DNA of 30,080 nt from Entophlyctis helioformis (lineage: Eukaryota; Chytridiomycota; Chytridiomycetes; Chytridiales; Chytriomycetaceae), in the NCBI GenBank assembly GCA_025526915.1, contig JAHLKH010000255.1:1-30080 (forward strand). The letters are read 5' to 3'. Position numbers and translations under genes: made by a program. This document shows positions 21,671 through 30,080 of this stretch, one piece after another. Below the pieces are notes generated by a model. It ran no database searches, was not told the DNA's origin, and saw nothing but the letters and a program-made list of their open reading frames with translations. Each line of letters begins with the position of its first letter. Positions within the stretch are counted from its first letter, which is position 1.

Positions 21671-23780
21671 AGCCCAGCGTGGCGTGCTGCGGATCCATGT
21701 AAAACCGGACAAACGTCTCGCGCGCACACTCGCCGCCGCGCTTGGGCTCAAACGAAAACACAAAGTAGCCGCCGTTGGCACACAGGACAACAACGCCGTT
21801 GTCGCGGTCCAGTGCGCCTGCCGGGGTCGACAGTCCTAATCCGGCCGACGCGGCTGCCGGCATGCCCAGTCCAGACACTGCGGATCCGCGCGTCCACAGT
21901 GACGAGTTGGCTTGTCCGCCTGCACTTGGCGTCGCGGATGACGATACGCCAGAGACATGCCCCTCGTTCAGCGACAGAAACGGCACGTGTGTAAAGGCCA
22001 CCGTGCACCGCGACTCGACCGGCAGCGTACAATGGGCGAAACTCCAGTCGCTGGAAAAGTACTTTGGCAGAAACGGCGCCATGGGAGACAGGATCGAGTG
22101 GCGGTTGACGCCAGAGGCTGGACCAGGCGTGACGGTGGCCGATGCCATGGCGGACACGAGCGATGCAGCCGCTGAAGACGCTGCTGCTGCGATCGATGAC
22201 GATCCTGCCGGCTGCTGCGATGCCATGGGCGACGATGCTGGGATTGGAGAGTTGCTCGACTGAGCCGCAAATCCACCAAACAGCGACCCGCCCATGTTGC
22301 TTGAGGCACTACTGCTCATGGCCATCGGTGCTGCTCCGATGCCCGACGAGGCGGCCTGGTGATACTGTTGCTGTTGCTGTTGCTGCTGCTGTTGATACAT
22401 TGCGTGAGAGTGGTGTGGGCTCATGGCTCGTATTGAGGATGCCGACGATGATGCGCGCGAGATGGGACGCGCCAATGGCCCAGTCGTCGCAGAATGGAAG
22501 GAAGCGCCGGACAGATGCCCGCCTGCGCTCGCGCTGCCCCCGCCTCCGCCCCCGCTCTGCACAGTCTGTGGCTCTCCCTCGCTGGACAGATTGAAAATGT
22601 GCACCGTGCCCTTGTCGCTGGCGACACAGATGCGCGTCGAGAGCGTGTTGAAGGCAATCGAGTAGATCTCGGCATAGTCGGCCCCACGCCGCACTTCGCT
22701 CACGAGTGCAGACGACCGGCGGTCAAACACCCGGATAAGCGTTCCCCGCTCCGACGCCGATGCCACCAGCGAGCCTTGGTGCGAGACGGCCAGACACGCT
22801 ATCCGCGACGTGTGTGCTGCAATGAGGCCCGTGACTGGCGTGGCATGCGCGTGGCGGTCCAGGGCCTGTGCGCGTGCGGCGTCTGTTGGCAGCTCGACTG
22901 TCTGCAGCTGGCCCTTGGATGATGCAGGGAAGGCGAGGACAACGGGCGCATCTGCCGACGAGGATGCAGCGATCACGGCATACTCGCTCCAAGCGCAGTC
23001 AAACTCGTGCAGACGCTTGGGCTGCGAAGACAGCGTGTACACAAGCACCTTTGCCCCGGCCTGGATAACGATCCTGCACATGGCAAGTCAGGCACGGGTG
23101 GGTCAGCATGCATGCCGTCGAGACTCTGGCGGTGTGGCGGCCCACCTCTCTCGGCGCAGCCTGACGGCGCGGATGTCCACGGACAGATCGATCTCGGCCA
23201 CAACCCGCGCAGCCAACTCGTCCCAGAGCACCAGCCGATGCGGCGGGAACTTTGGGTGTCTGCCGCCGCCCACCAGCGCAACCAGGTTGGATCCGCTGAG
23301 CATCTCGACGATGGCCAATCCGCCCGGTGAACGCTCAACCACCGACGCTCCGTTCGACGCTGGCGATGGTTGGACGCTGACTGCTGCTGCTGCTCCTGCT
23401 GCTGTTGCTGTGCCACGGCCCGGCACCGGCTGCTGGCTGCCATACGGCATGGATGCAGTGGCGCCAATGTCGCTGATGCTGCTGCTGTTGCTGAGACTAC
23501 CCTGGGCAGCCAGTGCAGCCGATGATGCCGATGATGCCTCGCCGTCGATGGCGACATCGGATGCTGTCGCTGCAGCAGTTGCTGCCAGCGGACCTGTGAC
23601 TGGCTCTGACCACGGCGACGACTCTCGCTGGATGAGCTGGCGCAATGGCGACGTGCGAAAGACCCTGAATCCCGCAGCGGTGCCAACGGCAAAGTGGCTG
23701 CCGTCGCCGCCGAAGCCGGCATACAGCAGGCCAGGCTCGGTAGACCCAGACCGCTGCCTCTTGTGTGTCGCAAGGAACAT
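21582..23780 (-). CDS. HSV2: PROPPIN WD40 protein, WIPI3/WIPI4 (HSV2) type
   Basis: PROPPINs are seven-bladed propellers that bind PI3P and PI(3,5)P2 and act in autophagy. Exons are 23780-23146 and 23073-21582, giving 708 residues against about 340-420 usually. Family blocks are clear: LLYAGFGGDGSHFAVGT, VALVGGGRHPKFPPHRLVLW, VRLRRERIVIQ (across the intron), IACLAVSHQGSLVASASERG and TLIRVFD. The lipid-binding FRRG/LRRG loop is VRRG here (about 339-342). Then come IYSIAFN, GTVHIFNL, FLPKYFSSDWSFA and CANGGYFVF. Extra length comes from low-complexity insertions: a Ser/Ala/Gly-rich insert in blade 1-2, a large Gln/Ser/Ala insert after GTVHIFNL, and a Ser/Gly-rich insert plus a polyglutamine tail encoded at 21634-21668. 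The GGGRHPKFPP block favours the WIPI3/4 branch over Atg18. Confidence 0.9.
21634..21668. repeat. CAG (minus strand) repeat encoding polyglutamine
   Basis: About 12 CAG codons in the C-terminal tail of the PROPPIN gene, an expandable trinucleotide tract. Confidence 0.9.
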
Positions 23781-23934
23781 TTCAAGCTCGCGGGCAAGCT
23801 TGTTGCGCGCTGCGATGCGGATCTGGACAGACGTGATCTGGAACTGGCGGCAATGCGGCCAGGAGCAGGCAGCTCGCAGGCAACAGAGCTGTCGCCAAAG
23901 CGCTGCATCTCAACGACCCAAAACAACACACTTT

Positions 23935-24785
23935 TTATCCAAAGAGCGACCAGTCGTTGACACGCAAGCGGCACAGCATGTCCACAAACGCATCGACAGA
24001 CAGCTGCACGTCCATGGCCACGCTCTGTCCGCTCTGTCCGCGCTGCCCGAACGCCGCACTCGCGTCCGCTGGGCCCCCGACGCTGTGCTGGCTGCTGCTG
24101 TGCGACCCAACCTCGATCGTCTGGTTGAACGTCACCAGCACGTCTGTCCCAACCGTCGGCAGGTGCATGATGCCCAGATAGATGCCGACCGTGTTCTTGG
24201 CGGCCTCGCCTCGCTCGCGGAACTTGGCGATGCGCTGCACGCCGACGAGCAGGGCGACCTTGGCCTGCTGTCTGGCTCCGTGGCTCCGTTGGTCAGTACG
24301 CAGTGGTGCATGGGCGATCGGTCGCCTCCTCACTCACAGCGCTTGCGGGAGTTGTGCAGCCGAGATCTCCTGCACCGACACCACACGGGCATCTGGTCCG
24401 GTGGCATCGTTGTCGTCTGCCAGCTGCGCATAGTGACGTCTGGACACACGCAGTCAGTGGGCCAGTCTCTGGCAACGATGCATGCCGTCCAATGCCATGC
24501 TGCACCAACGCACTGTGCGGACATGACGACATTGTCGCCGTCTTCGGCCTCGAGCAGCTCGACAATCATCGACGACTCGCCAGTCATGTCGACAAACACC
24601 TCCTGGTGGTCTGGCACTTCCCGCAGCTGGCTGCCATGCGGGGCAATCCACGTCAGTCGGCTGCCATGTCCAGCATCAGCCTGCCTTGCATCTTGCCTGG
24701 CATCCACAAAGTTGGCCGGCACCGCTGCCGTCATGGCTCCTCCATACAGCGGCCGGTCGGCCACTGCCAGTTGCGTCGAAGGCAT
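23935..24785 (-). CDS. MOG1: Ran-binding nuclear import factor MOG1
   Basis: MOG1 (RANGRF) binds Ran GTPase and promotes nucleotide release in nuclear transport. Exons are 24785-24697, 24630-24514, 24439-24338 and 24271-23935, giving 214 residues (yeast 218). Blocks are PLYGGAMTAAVP at the N-terminus, then VDAS joined to QLREVPDHQEVFVD, IVELLEAEDGDNVV, a middle segment YAQLADDNDATG, and QALQQAKVALLVGVQRIAKF. The C-terminus has VGIYLGIMHLPTVGTDVLVTFN and DWSLFG. The first intron (24696-24631, 66 bp) has a GC donor and a multiple-of-three length, so unspliced sequence also reads through. Splicing it restores the conserved DAS-LREVPD join. The start at 24785 lies 267 bp from the Fanzor stop. Confidence 0.9.
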
Positions 24786-25052
24786 CAAGGTGGCGAGTGC
24801 AATGCGATGACTGAGGGGTGGGCAATAGGGCGAGGGAATGCCGGCAAACCGCCGGCAAATGGCCCGACATCCAAACAATTACCAAGCGTTTTGGAATTGG
24901 ATTCGACCCGAGAAGCGTCGAATGCAAACCCGCACATCACACGATGGAAGGTTCGAGTCAGCAACGAGCATGCGACGACAAGCGGGCGAGGCACATCCAA
25001 CGAGATGCTTACCTTGCACCATTGTTTGAACAATGATGTGAGAAGTGACCCG
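24786..25052 (-). promoter_or_regulatory. MOG1 upstream region and candidate Fanzor 3' end/omega RNA region
   Basis: These 267 bp must contain the MOG1 promoter and the Fanzor 3' UTR. In known Fanzor and TnpB loci the guide RNA overlaps or directly follows the 3' end of the nuclease gene, so this is the place to look for it. What I see directly is a short inverted repeat (CATTGTT and AACAATG, two-base loop) at 25019-25034 and a GT-AG-like donor (GTAAGC) soon after. I cannot identify the element boundary or a guide by eye. Confidence 0.35.
25019..25034. repeat. Short inverted repeat downstream of Fanzor stop
   Basis: CATTGTT and AACAATG form a perfect 7-bp inverted repeat around a two-base centre, about 20 bp past the Fanzor stop codon. 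It could be a hairpin of the transcript 3' end or part of an element terminus, or chance. Confidence 0.4.
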
Positions 25053-28000
25053 TTAGGTCGATCGGGAGGTGCCCCGATTCAAAGTGTTGGTGGTTGTGCT
25101 GGAAGTCAGAGCACGTGGAGTGGCACTTGACTTGCTGGCACGCTGTCTGCGTGTTGGACGCTGCTGGTCGACAGGCGGATCCGGTGGTGGAGGCTGCTGG
25201 ACGACAGGCGGATCCGGTGCTGGACGCCGCTTGATGGCACGTCTTGGGCGCTGCTGGTCGACACGTAGATCTGGTTCTAGACGTCGCTTGATGGCGTGTC
25301 TAGAACGCTGCTGGACGACAGGCGGATCTGGTGCTGGAGGCTGCTGGACGACAGGCGGATCGACTGGCGTGTGCGTCAAGTAGAGCGGCCGTTGTCCAAA
25401 AAGCAGATGCTCCAGTGCGACCATTCCGATGTTGGTGGCTCCAAGCACGTCTCGGTGGTAGACAGTCTCGCAGTCTGTGCACTCGTAGCGTCGCAGGTTG
25501 GTGCGGTTCTTGTATGGGATCCGCTGCTTGCACTGCGGGCACATCTGGCTGGTCAGGTTCTCGTTGCAGCGGTAGATCTGCGTGTGTGTGTGTGTGTGTG
25601 TGTGTGGTCAGTTGGTGCACAGATGGATGGATGGACAGCGTGGCATCAGACGCACATAGGCATATCCAGATGACCGCAGATGCCTGATGAGAAACTTCTC
25701 AAACACAGCGTGCCGGCCACCTTGGCCTGTAAAGTCGATGCCAAATGCCCACACAACGGGAATGTCCTTCTCTGTTGGCTTGTCACAGCGGCCTTGAGAT
25801 GCATCGGATGCGCGATATCTAGTCTTCGATCCTGCCAGCTTCATGATGCCCTCAAGAGCCTGTCCGCGATCAGACATGCGCTTGCAGCGCATGGCAAACC
25901 GCTTGTCCTTGACCTTCTGTGGAATGCCACGCCATGCCATGCCATCCAGTGCAATCAGCAGGCAATCAAGCAGTATGGCGGTCATGGCAATGGGCATCCA
26001 GAAACAGAGAAAACGTACCCGTGCATTGAGGAATGGCGTGCAGTACGCATGGCAGCGCAGATCCCAAAAGGCTCTCTCGCCTGCTGTGGCGTTTGGATCA
26101 GCATGCTTTGCTGTCTTGAATGCAATGGCCTCGTGGACGTCGGTCGCCTTGGCATATCGATTGTTGAGCCTGGCGCAAGAGAGATGCACTGTGAGTTGAT
26201 CTGGTCAAGAGTGCGCGTGGCAGAGTCATTGCATGCATACCACCGCTGAAGGTCACGCTCAGCTTGAAACATGCCAGAGGAGAGCACGTAGTTGGCCTCG
26301 AGCGTGTATGTCTCCTCCTTGACATTGACTAGCATGCTGGACGCGCCAAACAGGTACCGCTCGCCCCAATCAAAGCTGACAACGCGAACAAAGTCCTTGT
26401 CGGCGAGCAGCTTGTTGGCATCAGCAACATCGGGCAGTCGCTGCGAGGCGTAAAAGTTGCACTTGACCTGTCATGCCATGGAATGAGTGAGGAATGTGCA
26501 ATGCATGTGCACCAATGCGCGAGTTTAGCATGCAAGTGGCTTACAGGATTGGGCGTGTATGGCTTGGTGGCTGACGGGTCGGCTGGATTGGCGGCTGTGG
26601 ATGGCATGTCAGTTGGTGTGGACAACAAGTGCGCGTCTGGATTGGCACAGCAACTCACATTCGCCATCAAGGCCATCATCCAAGCCATCATCCAAGCCAT
26701 CATCCAAGTCATCGTCATCCAAGTCATCATCCAAGTCATCGTCAGAATCAGAGTCATCAGCATCCTCAACCTGACTGGGCTGCTCGTCTGAAGTCGCCGC
26801 GTTGGGACCTGCAGAGCAAGGCAGTGGTCAGAATCAATGCGTGCACCACAGCATCCAAGCACGCCACATACTGCGAGGCGACTTTGGACGGTTTGTGCGA
26901 AACTCCAGAACAGTTTGAAAGACACTCTTCCCGTCGGTCTTGATGCTGCCAAATCTGACCGACTTGGTTGGTAGCACTTGAGGAAGAGCAACCTCGGCCT
27001 TGATCAAGTCCGCTGACTGCTTGTCGTCCAGTTGAAGATCGTCAGCCTTGGCTTCTTGTGTCACATCAGGAGTTGCTCTGGCCTCTGCCGCAGTGTCGGC
27101 CGGGTCAATCTGCAACTTGGCCTGTGCTGGCGTTTGATAGCGCCGTGTATCGGAGGCGAGTCCAGGGAGGAGGATGTCCATGACGCACAGCTCGTCACTT
27201 GAACTGAACGCCTTGTCAATGGCTTTGTTGGGCAACTTAAGCTCCGAGTCTTTCCAGTTAAGCTCTTTGAGAAGCCAGCCAGGCTCTTTGAGACAAGTGG
27301 ATTGTTAGCATCAAATCATAAAAAGATGGCATAGACAGGCAGTGTGACTGACTTATGGCAGCAAGAAGCTCCAGTCTCAATGCTCGCAAGACGGGATCTT
27401 GTGACTTGCTGATGCGATCCTTTTGCAGCCCCATAACCGCCCAGAAGAGGACGGTTTCGGTGATCAGAACAAAGGGATCACGACTTGCCGCTTGAGGACA
27501 GAGCTTGATGCTCTCTCTTCCAGCGAGATCGCGCAGCTGCTTGAAGAGTCCAACAGTCGACAGCGACATGTTGCGTATGATGGCCACGAGCTTGTGCAAT
27601 GCTGGCGGGGTCACCACAGCGCTCTTTTTCCCTGCAGCATCCTTGGCGGCCGGCTTCTTGCCGCGTGCCTTCTTGGTCGCGCCGCTCTTGTCAGTGGCCG
27701 ACGATGAGCCTGACTGGCCTCTCTTGTTGCTTGGCGCAGGAAGGGTGGTGTCAAGATCAGCCGACGATGGGTTTGGTGCTGCACTCTTGCACCTTGCTCT
27801 CTTGGGTTTCGTCGGGCTTGACGCGGCGTCCTCAGTGCTTGACGCCACACTCGTTTGTCTCCCTCTCTTGGCCGCCGATGGTCTTGGCACGGTGTCCTTG
27901 GTAGCAGGAGCCTTGGTGGCCTTGTTGGCAGCAGCAGCCTTGGCGGCATCGGCTTCCTTGAACAGGGATTGAACCAACTCTTTCGCCTGCTCGCGAGACA

Positions 28001-28328
28001 TTCCGGGAGCAAGCTTGATGGCTGCACCAACCGCCAGGTCGACCTGACTTGCAATGTAGTGCCGCGCGAGTATGGTGCTCACCTCTCTGGCGAGGTTGTT
28101 GAAGATGTCATCTGTTGCGCTCCCGCAGAGAGTGTTGTCCAGGCGGTATGGTAGAGCTGCCTGATACGCGACGTCCTCCTGCATGTCCGTCTGGATTGTG
28201 TTGGCCTGCTGCGCGCCATTCTTGTCTGCGTACATCTTGTCCGCACTGGCCTGCACCATCCCGCGCGTCCATGCGCGGTGGATCATCAACTGCATGACAG
28301 TGACGACCCACGCATTGATCGTGTCCAT
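25053..28328 (-). CDS. Fz: Fanzor: eukaryotic TnpB-like RNA-guided nuclease
   Basis: Eight exons in transcript order, 28328-27353, 27285-26872, 26808-26659, 26594-26545, 26467-26241, 26169-26019, 25916-25656 and 25577-25053, close in phase at all seven junctions and give 917 residues. Domains: a helical N-terminus (1-115); a basic Lys/Ala/Ser/Pro linker (about 120-240); helical blocks (250-365); a TDG motif (442-444) as precedes RuvC in Fanzors; an acidic DDL/DDG repeat (about 480-510); RuvC-I VVSFDWGERYLF with Asp563; a RuvC-II-like strand VVWAFGIDF (710-718) lacking the usual glutamate; CNENLTSQMC with Glu749; zinc-ribbon Cys756, 759, 776 and 779; RuvC-III YHRDVLGATNIG with Asp786; and a Pro/Gln repeat tail with basic, NLS-like clusters (about 810-917). 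Family knowledge predicts nuclear RNA-guided DNA cleavage. Activity here is inference. The start may lie further upstream. Confidence 0.9.
25085..25380 (-). repeat. Degenerate repeats encoding the Pro/Gln tail of Fanzor
   Basis: Several imperfect units carrying a GACGACAGGCGGATC-like core encode DPPVVQQ or DLRVDQQ plus RRAIKRR-like clusters. The repeated basic clusters could serve as nuclear localisation signals. Confidence 0.75.
25582..25606. repeat. (GT)n dinucleotide repeat in last Fanzor intron
   Basis: About 12 GT (plus strand) units lie inside the intron 25578-25655. On the sense strand this is a CA tract between a CTGAC branch-like site and the CGCAG acceptor. Confidence 0.9.
26665..26745 (-). 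repeat. 15-bp repeats encoding Asp-rich linker of Fanzor
   Basis: Tandem units of the form GATGATGGCTTG and variants encode DDL/DDG repeats between the TDG block and RuvC-I. Confidence 0.8.
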
Positions 28329-30080
28329 CTTCAATCCGGCTTGGCCATCTCCTTGCCGGTGAAAATGTTTGAAAGGTGGCGAAAGATGCAGGCCACAGTT
28401 GTCTCGCCGCCAGAGGTGCTGTTGATGAGTGCCGTGAACAGCTGGTTGGATGTCGGCACTGTTGGTGCTGCTGCTGCAGGCTGATCAGGCTGATGGGCTC
28501 GTCAGGTTGCTCGTGATCGTCAGGCTGCTCGTGAATGTCGGCATCCTCGGCGTCCTCAGCATCCTCGGCGTCCTCGGCGTCCTCGTGCTGCTCTGCGTCC
28601 TTTGACTCCTCGGCTGTCTTGGGCTTCTCGACCTTCTCAAACATAATGTGCTCGAGTCTTGTACCCGTCGCCAGTTGCACCGGATGCCCATACCGAGGCT
28701 TCTTGCTCTTGTGATTGTACAAACTCGAGCCGTACATGAGGCGGGCAGTATGTCCTTTCCGAGGGTGAATCGACCCGAGAAGAGCTCCGCCTTGGTCACG
28801 CCGCCGAGGCCGTCAATGCTGGCATGGTCGCCGAGGTGTCGATGCCCTTGAAGTCCAGGTCCAAGAAACAATACCGCGTCGTCTTGTCATCGATCCACTT
28901 GTAGACGTGGTACTTGGGCGGGAGTGGCGCATCCGGGACAAGATCGAGTAGCTCTTCGACAATGGCGCCAATCACGACGAACCCAGCATGCCGAAGACCG
29001 ACGATGAATGAGTACACCTTTGCGAATGTGTCCTCGATGATCCAGACGCCGCGTCCATGTCTTTGGCGTCTTCCTGGCTTCAATGCCATAGACCTTGGCG
29101 CTTCCTGGATCGCCCGACAACATTTTCTGCGCACCACGCCAACCTCTGAGTCAGTCCATGCAAAGCCATGCATGCAGGCAGAATGGCGATCCTAAATCGT
29201 ACCTTAAGCGCCACTCTCGCGCCATGATGATCAGGCTCGTCCACGGCAGGCTGATCTGGCGCATCCACAGCAGGTTGATTGGTTGCTGCTCTGCCGTTTG
29301 TTGATCATTGCTGCCGATGGCGCAGAGAGCGACATGAGTGGCCCTGTAACAACCGACCCAGCTTTCGAATCAGCAGATGTAGTGCCCATCGTGAGCGAAG
29401 CACGACTCTGCCAAAACACGTATGTCAGCAAGATACTCAAGGCAATGGCACAGCATACATCACTTACCCATGTCTCGTGCCAGCAGGCAAACTACTGCGG
29501 GCAAACCGGCTCGACTTTCCCTTGTTGGCCTTGATGGCCTTCAGTGTCGCGGCCTTTGCAGCTTGCAATGTGCTTCTCTTCATGAGCGCGGCCTCCTGCT
29601 TCTTTGTGAATTGAAGTCGTGGCTGTGGAGGTTGGATGCAGCATGAGCAATGCATTCTGAGTGCACACAATGCATACGCAAGCACCAATGGTACATCAGA
29701 ACTAACCGTCGTCTTGGTGTCTAAATGTCGATTGAGAGAAAAGACCACGGGCTGTGCTTCTTCCACCTGAGCGTCAACAGATGGCTGTGGTTGCTTACGC
29801 CGCTTGTGCCGCTTTCTAGATGGAGCCGCCTGCCAATTGGAGAAATGAGTGATCGCACCAAGTCATTGCATGCGCACACAGACAGTCAAGATGAAGACGC
29901 ACCGAGGGTTGATTGATGATCAAAAATAGCATCTCGGTGGCCTCTTTCAGCTGCTTGACAAGTGTCACTGATTGGTCATCCATGATGCGTCCCAGGGCCT
30001 TGAGCTTTTTCTGGCCTTTTTGCGGTTCTTGGCCGAGAATTCATGGAGATCAGCTTGGTTGATGACCTTGCCTTGCTGCT
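28329..30080 (-). pseudogene. Broken coding sequence upstream of Fanzor (runs off the window)
   Basis: Protein-like segments on the Fanzor strand fall in all three frames. Readable pieces in order: VINQADLHEF then LKALGRIMDDQSVTLVKQ (up to a clean intron at 29902-29830); a basic/Lys-rich exon 29829-29707; LQFTKKQEAALMKR to about 29470; PAVDAPDQPAVDEPDHHG near 29250; MLSGDPGSAKVYGIEARK after a junction near 29124; IIEDTFAKVYSFIVGLRH to YCFLDLDFKG (29040-28850); DGLGGVTKAELFSGRF; ARLMYGSSLYNHKSKKPR; an acidic AED/EQPDD repeat (28640-28500); and NQLFTALINSTSGGETTV, which stops at 28331, two bases before the Fanzor ATG. I count about seven frame changes in 1.7 kb. The function is unknown. It may be a decayed separate gene, or the N-terminal part of the Fanzor itself with the frame lost. 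Confidence 0.55.

Noticed and set aside
22810..24810. A 666-codon open frame on the plus strand
   Set aside because: It runs antisense through the PROPPIN and MOG1 genes, including their introns, and has no recognisable domain.
25890..26030. A membrane segment in the Fanzor (PIAMTAILLDCLLIALDGMA)
   Set aside because: The hydrophobic stretch lies wholly inside a 102-bp GT-AG intron; removing it joins the exons in phase.
26098..26335. Exon continuing straight through 26170-26240 in the Fanzor
   Set aside because: The unspliced frame does not connect to the downstream coding frame; a 71-bp intron with GTATGC donor and CCAG acceptor joins LQRW to LNNRYAK in phase.
28740..29060. Firm call of a primase domain from the DLDF motif
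   Set aside because: Only one acidic pair is visible; the other motifs of archaeo-eukaryotic primases could not be found, so the segment is left unassigned.

Overview
The window is nuclear DNA from a eukaryote. It is GC-rich, with closely packed genes split by short GT-AG introns (mostly 60-135 bp, often with a CTGAC or CTAAC branch-like motif before the acceptor). The gene set (VPS24/CHMP3, CWC15, mitochondrial ATP synthase alpha, an ERV2-type oxidase with a C-terminal CGC shuttle, ARPC3, a PROPPIN, MOG1) and a leucine-proline F-box plus ankyrin protein fit an early-diverging, probably zoosporic (chytrid-like) fungus. That placement is inference; no rRNA or mitochondrial marker is present. 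Non-coding DNA is full of GGCT/GGCA/CCAG tetranucleotide repeats and CAG/CAA tracts.

Layout. 1-835 (+) is the 3' end of VPS24/CHMP3. 915-1960 (-) is the spliceosome factor CWC15. 2092-2903 (+) is mitochondrial ribosomal protein bL21m. 3079-5942 (+) is the five-exon ATP1 gene. 5943-7314 is low-complexity intergenic DNA. 7315-10758 (+) is a large Ser/Ala/Pro-rich protein of unknown role. 10982-12660 (-) is a saccharopine-dehydrogenase-like oxidoreductase. 13006-15349 (+) is a nine-exon unknown gene carrying an internal tandem duplication of a three-exon cassette. 15350-16430 is probably non-coding with a possible relic. 16431-18594 (+) is an F-box/ankyrin protein with one frame break. 18784-24785 (-) is a same-strand series: ERV2, ARPC3, a tiny membrane protein, a WIPI3/HSV2-like PROPPIN and MOG1.

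The most interesting part is 25053-28328 (-). Once seven introns are removed, this reads as an uninterrupted 917-codon protein with the C-terminal signature of a Fanzor, the eukaryotic relative of TnpB and Cas12 RNA-guided nucleases. It has a TDG motif, RuvC-I Asp563, a candidate relocated glutamate (Glu749) next to a CxxC...CxxC zinc ribbon, and RuvC-III Asp786. It also has lineage-specific additions: a basic Lys/Ala/Ser-rich N-terminal linker, an acidic Asp-rich repeat and a Pro/Gln repeat tail with basic clusters. Directly upstream (28329-30080, running off the window) is coding-like sequence on the same strand that is broken by about seven frame changes. It is either a decayed companion gene or N-terminal extension, or a stretch of sequencing indels. 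The 270 bp between the Fanzor stop and MOG1 is where the guide (omega) RNA and right element end would be expected.

The remaining genes are ordinary housekeeping genes (membrane remodelling, splicing, mitochondrial translation and ATP synthesis, ER disulfide formation, actin branching, autophagy, nuclear transport). They form no pathway cluster. The Fanzor region looks like an insertion next to MOG1.
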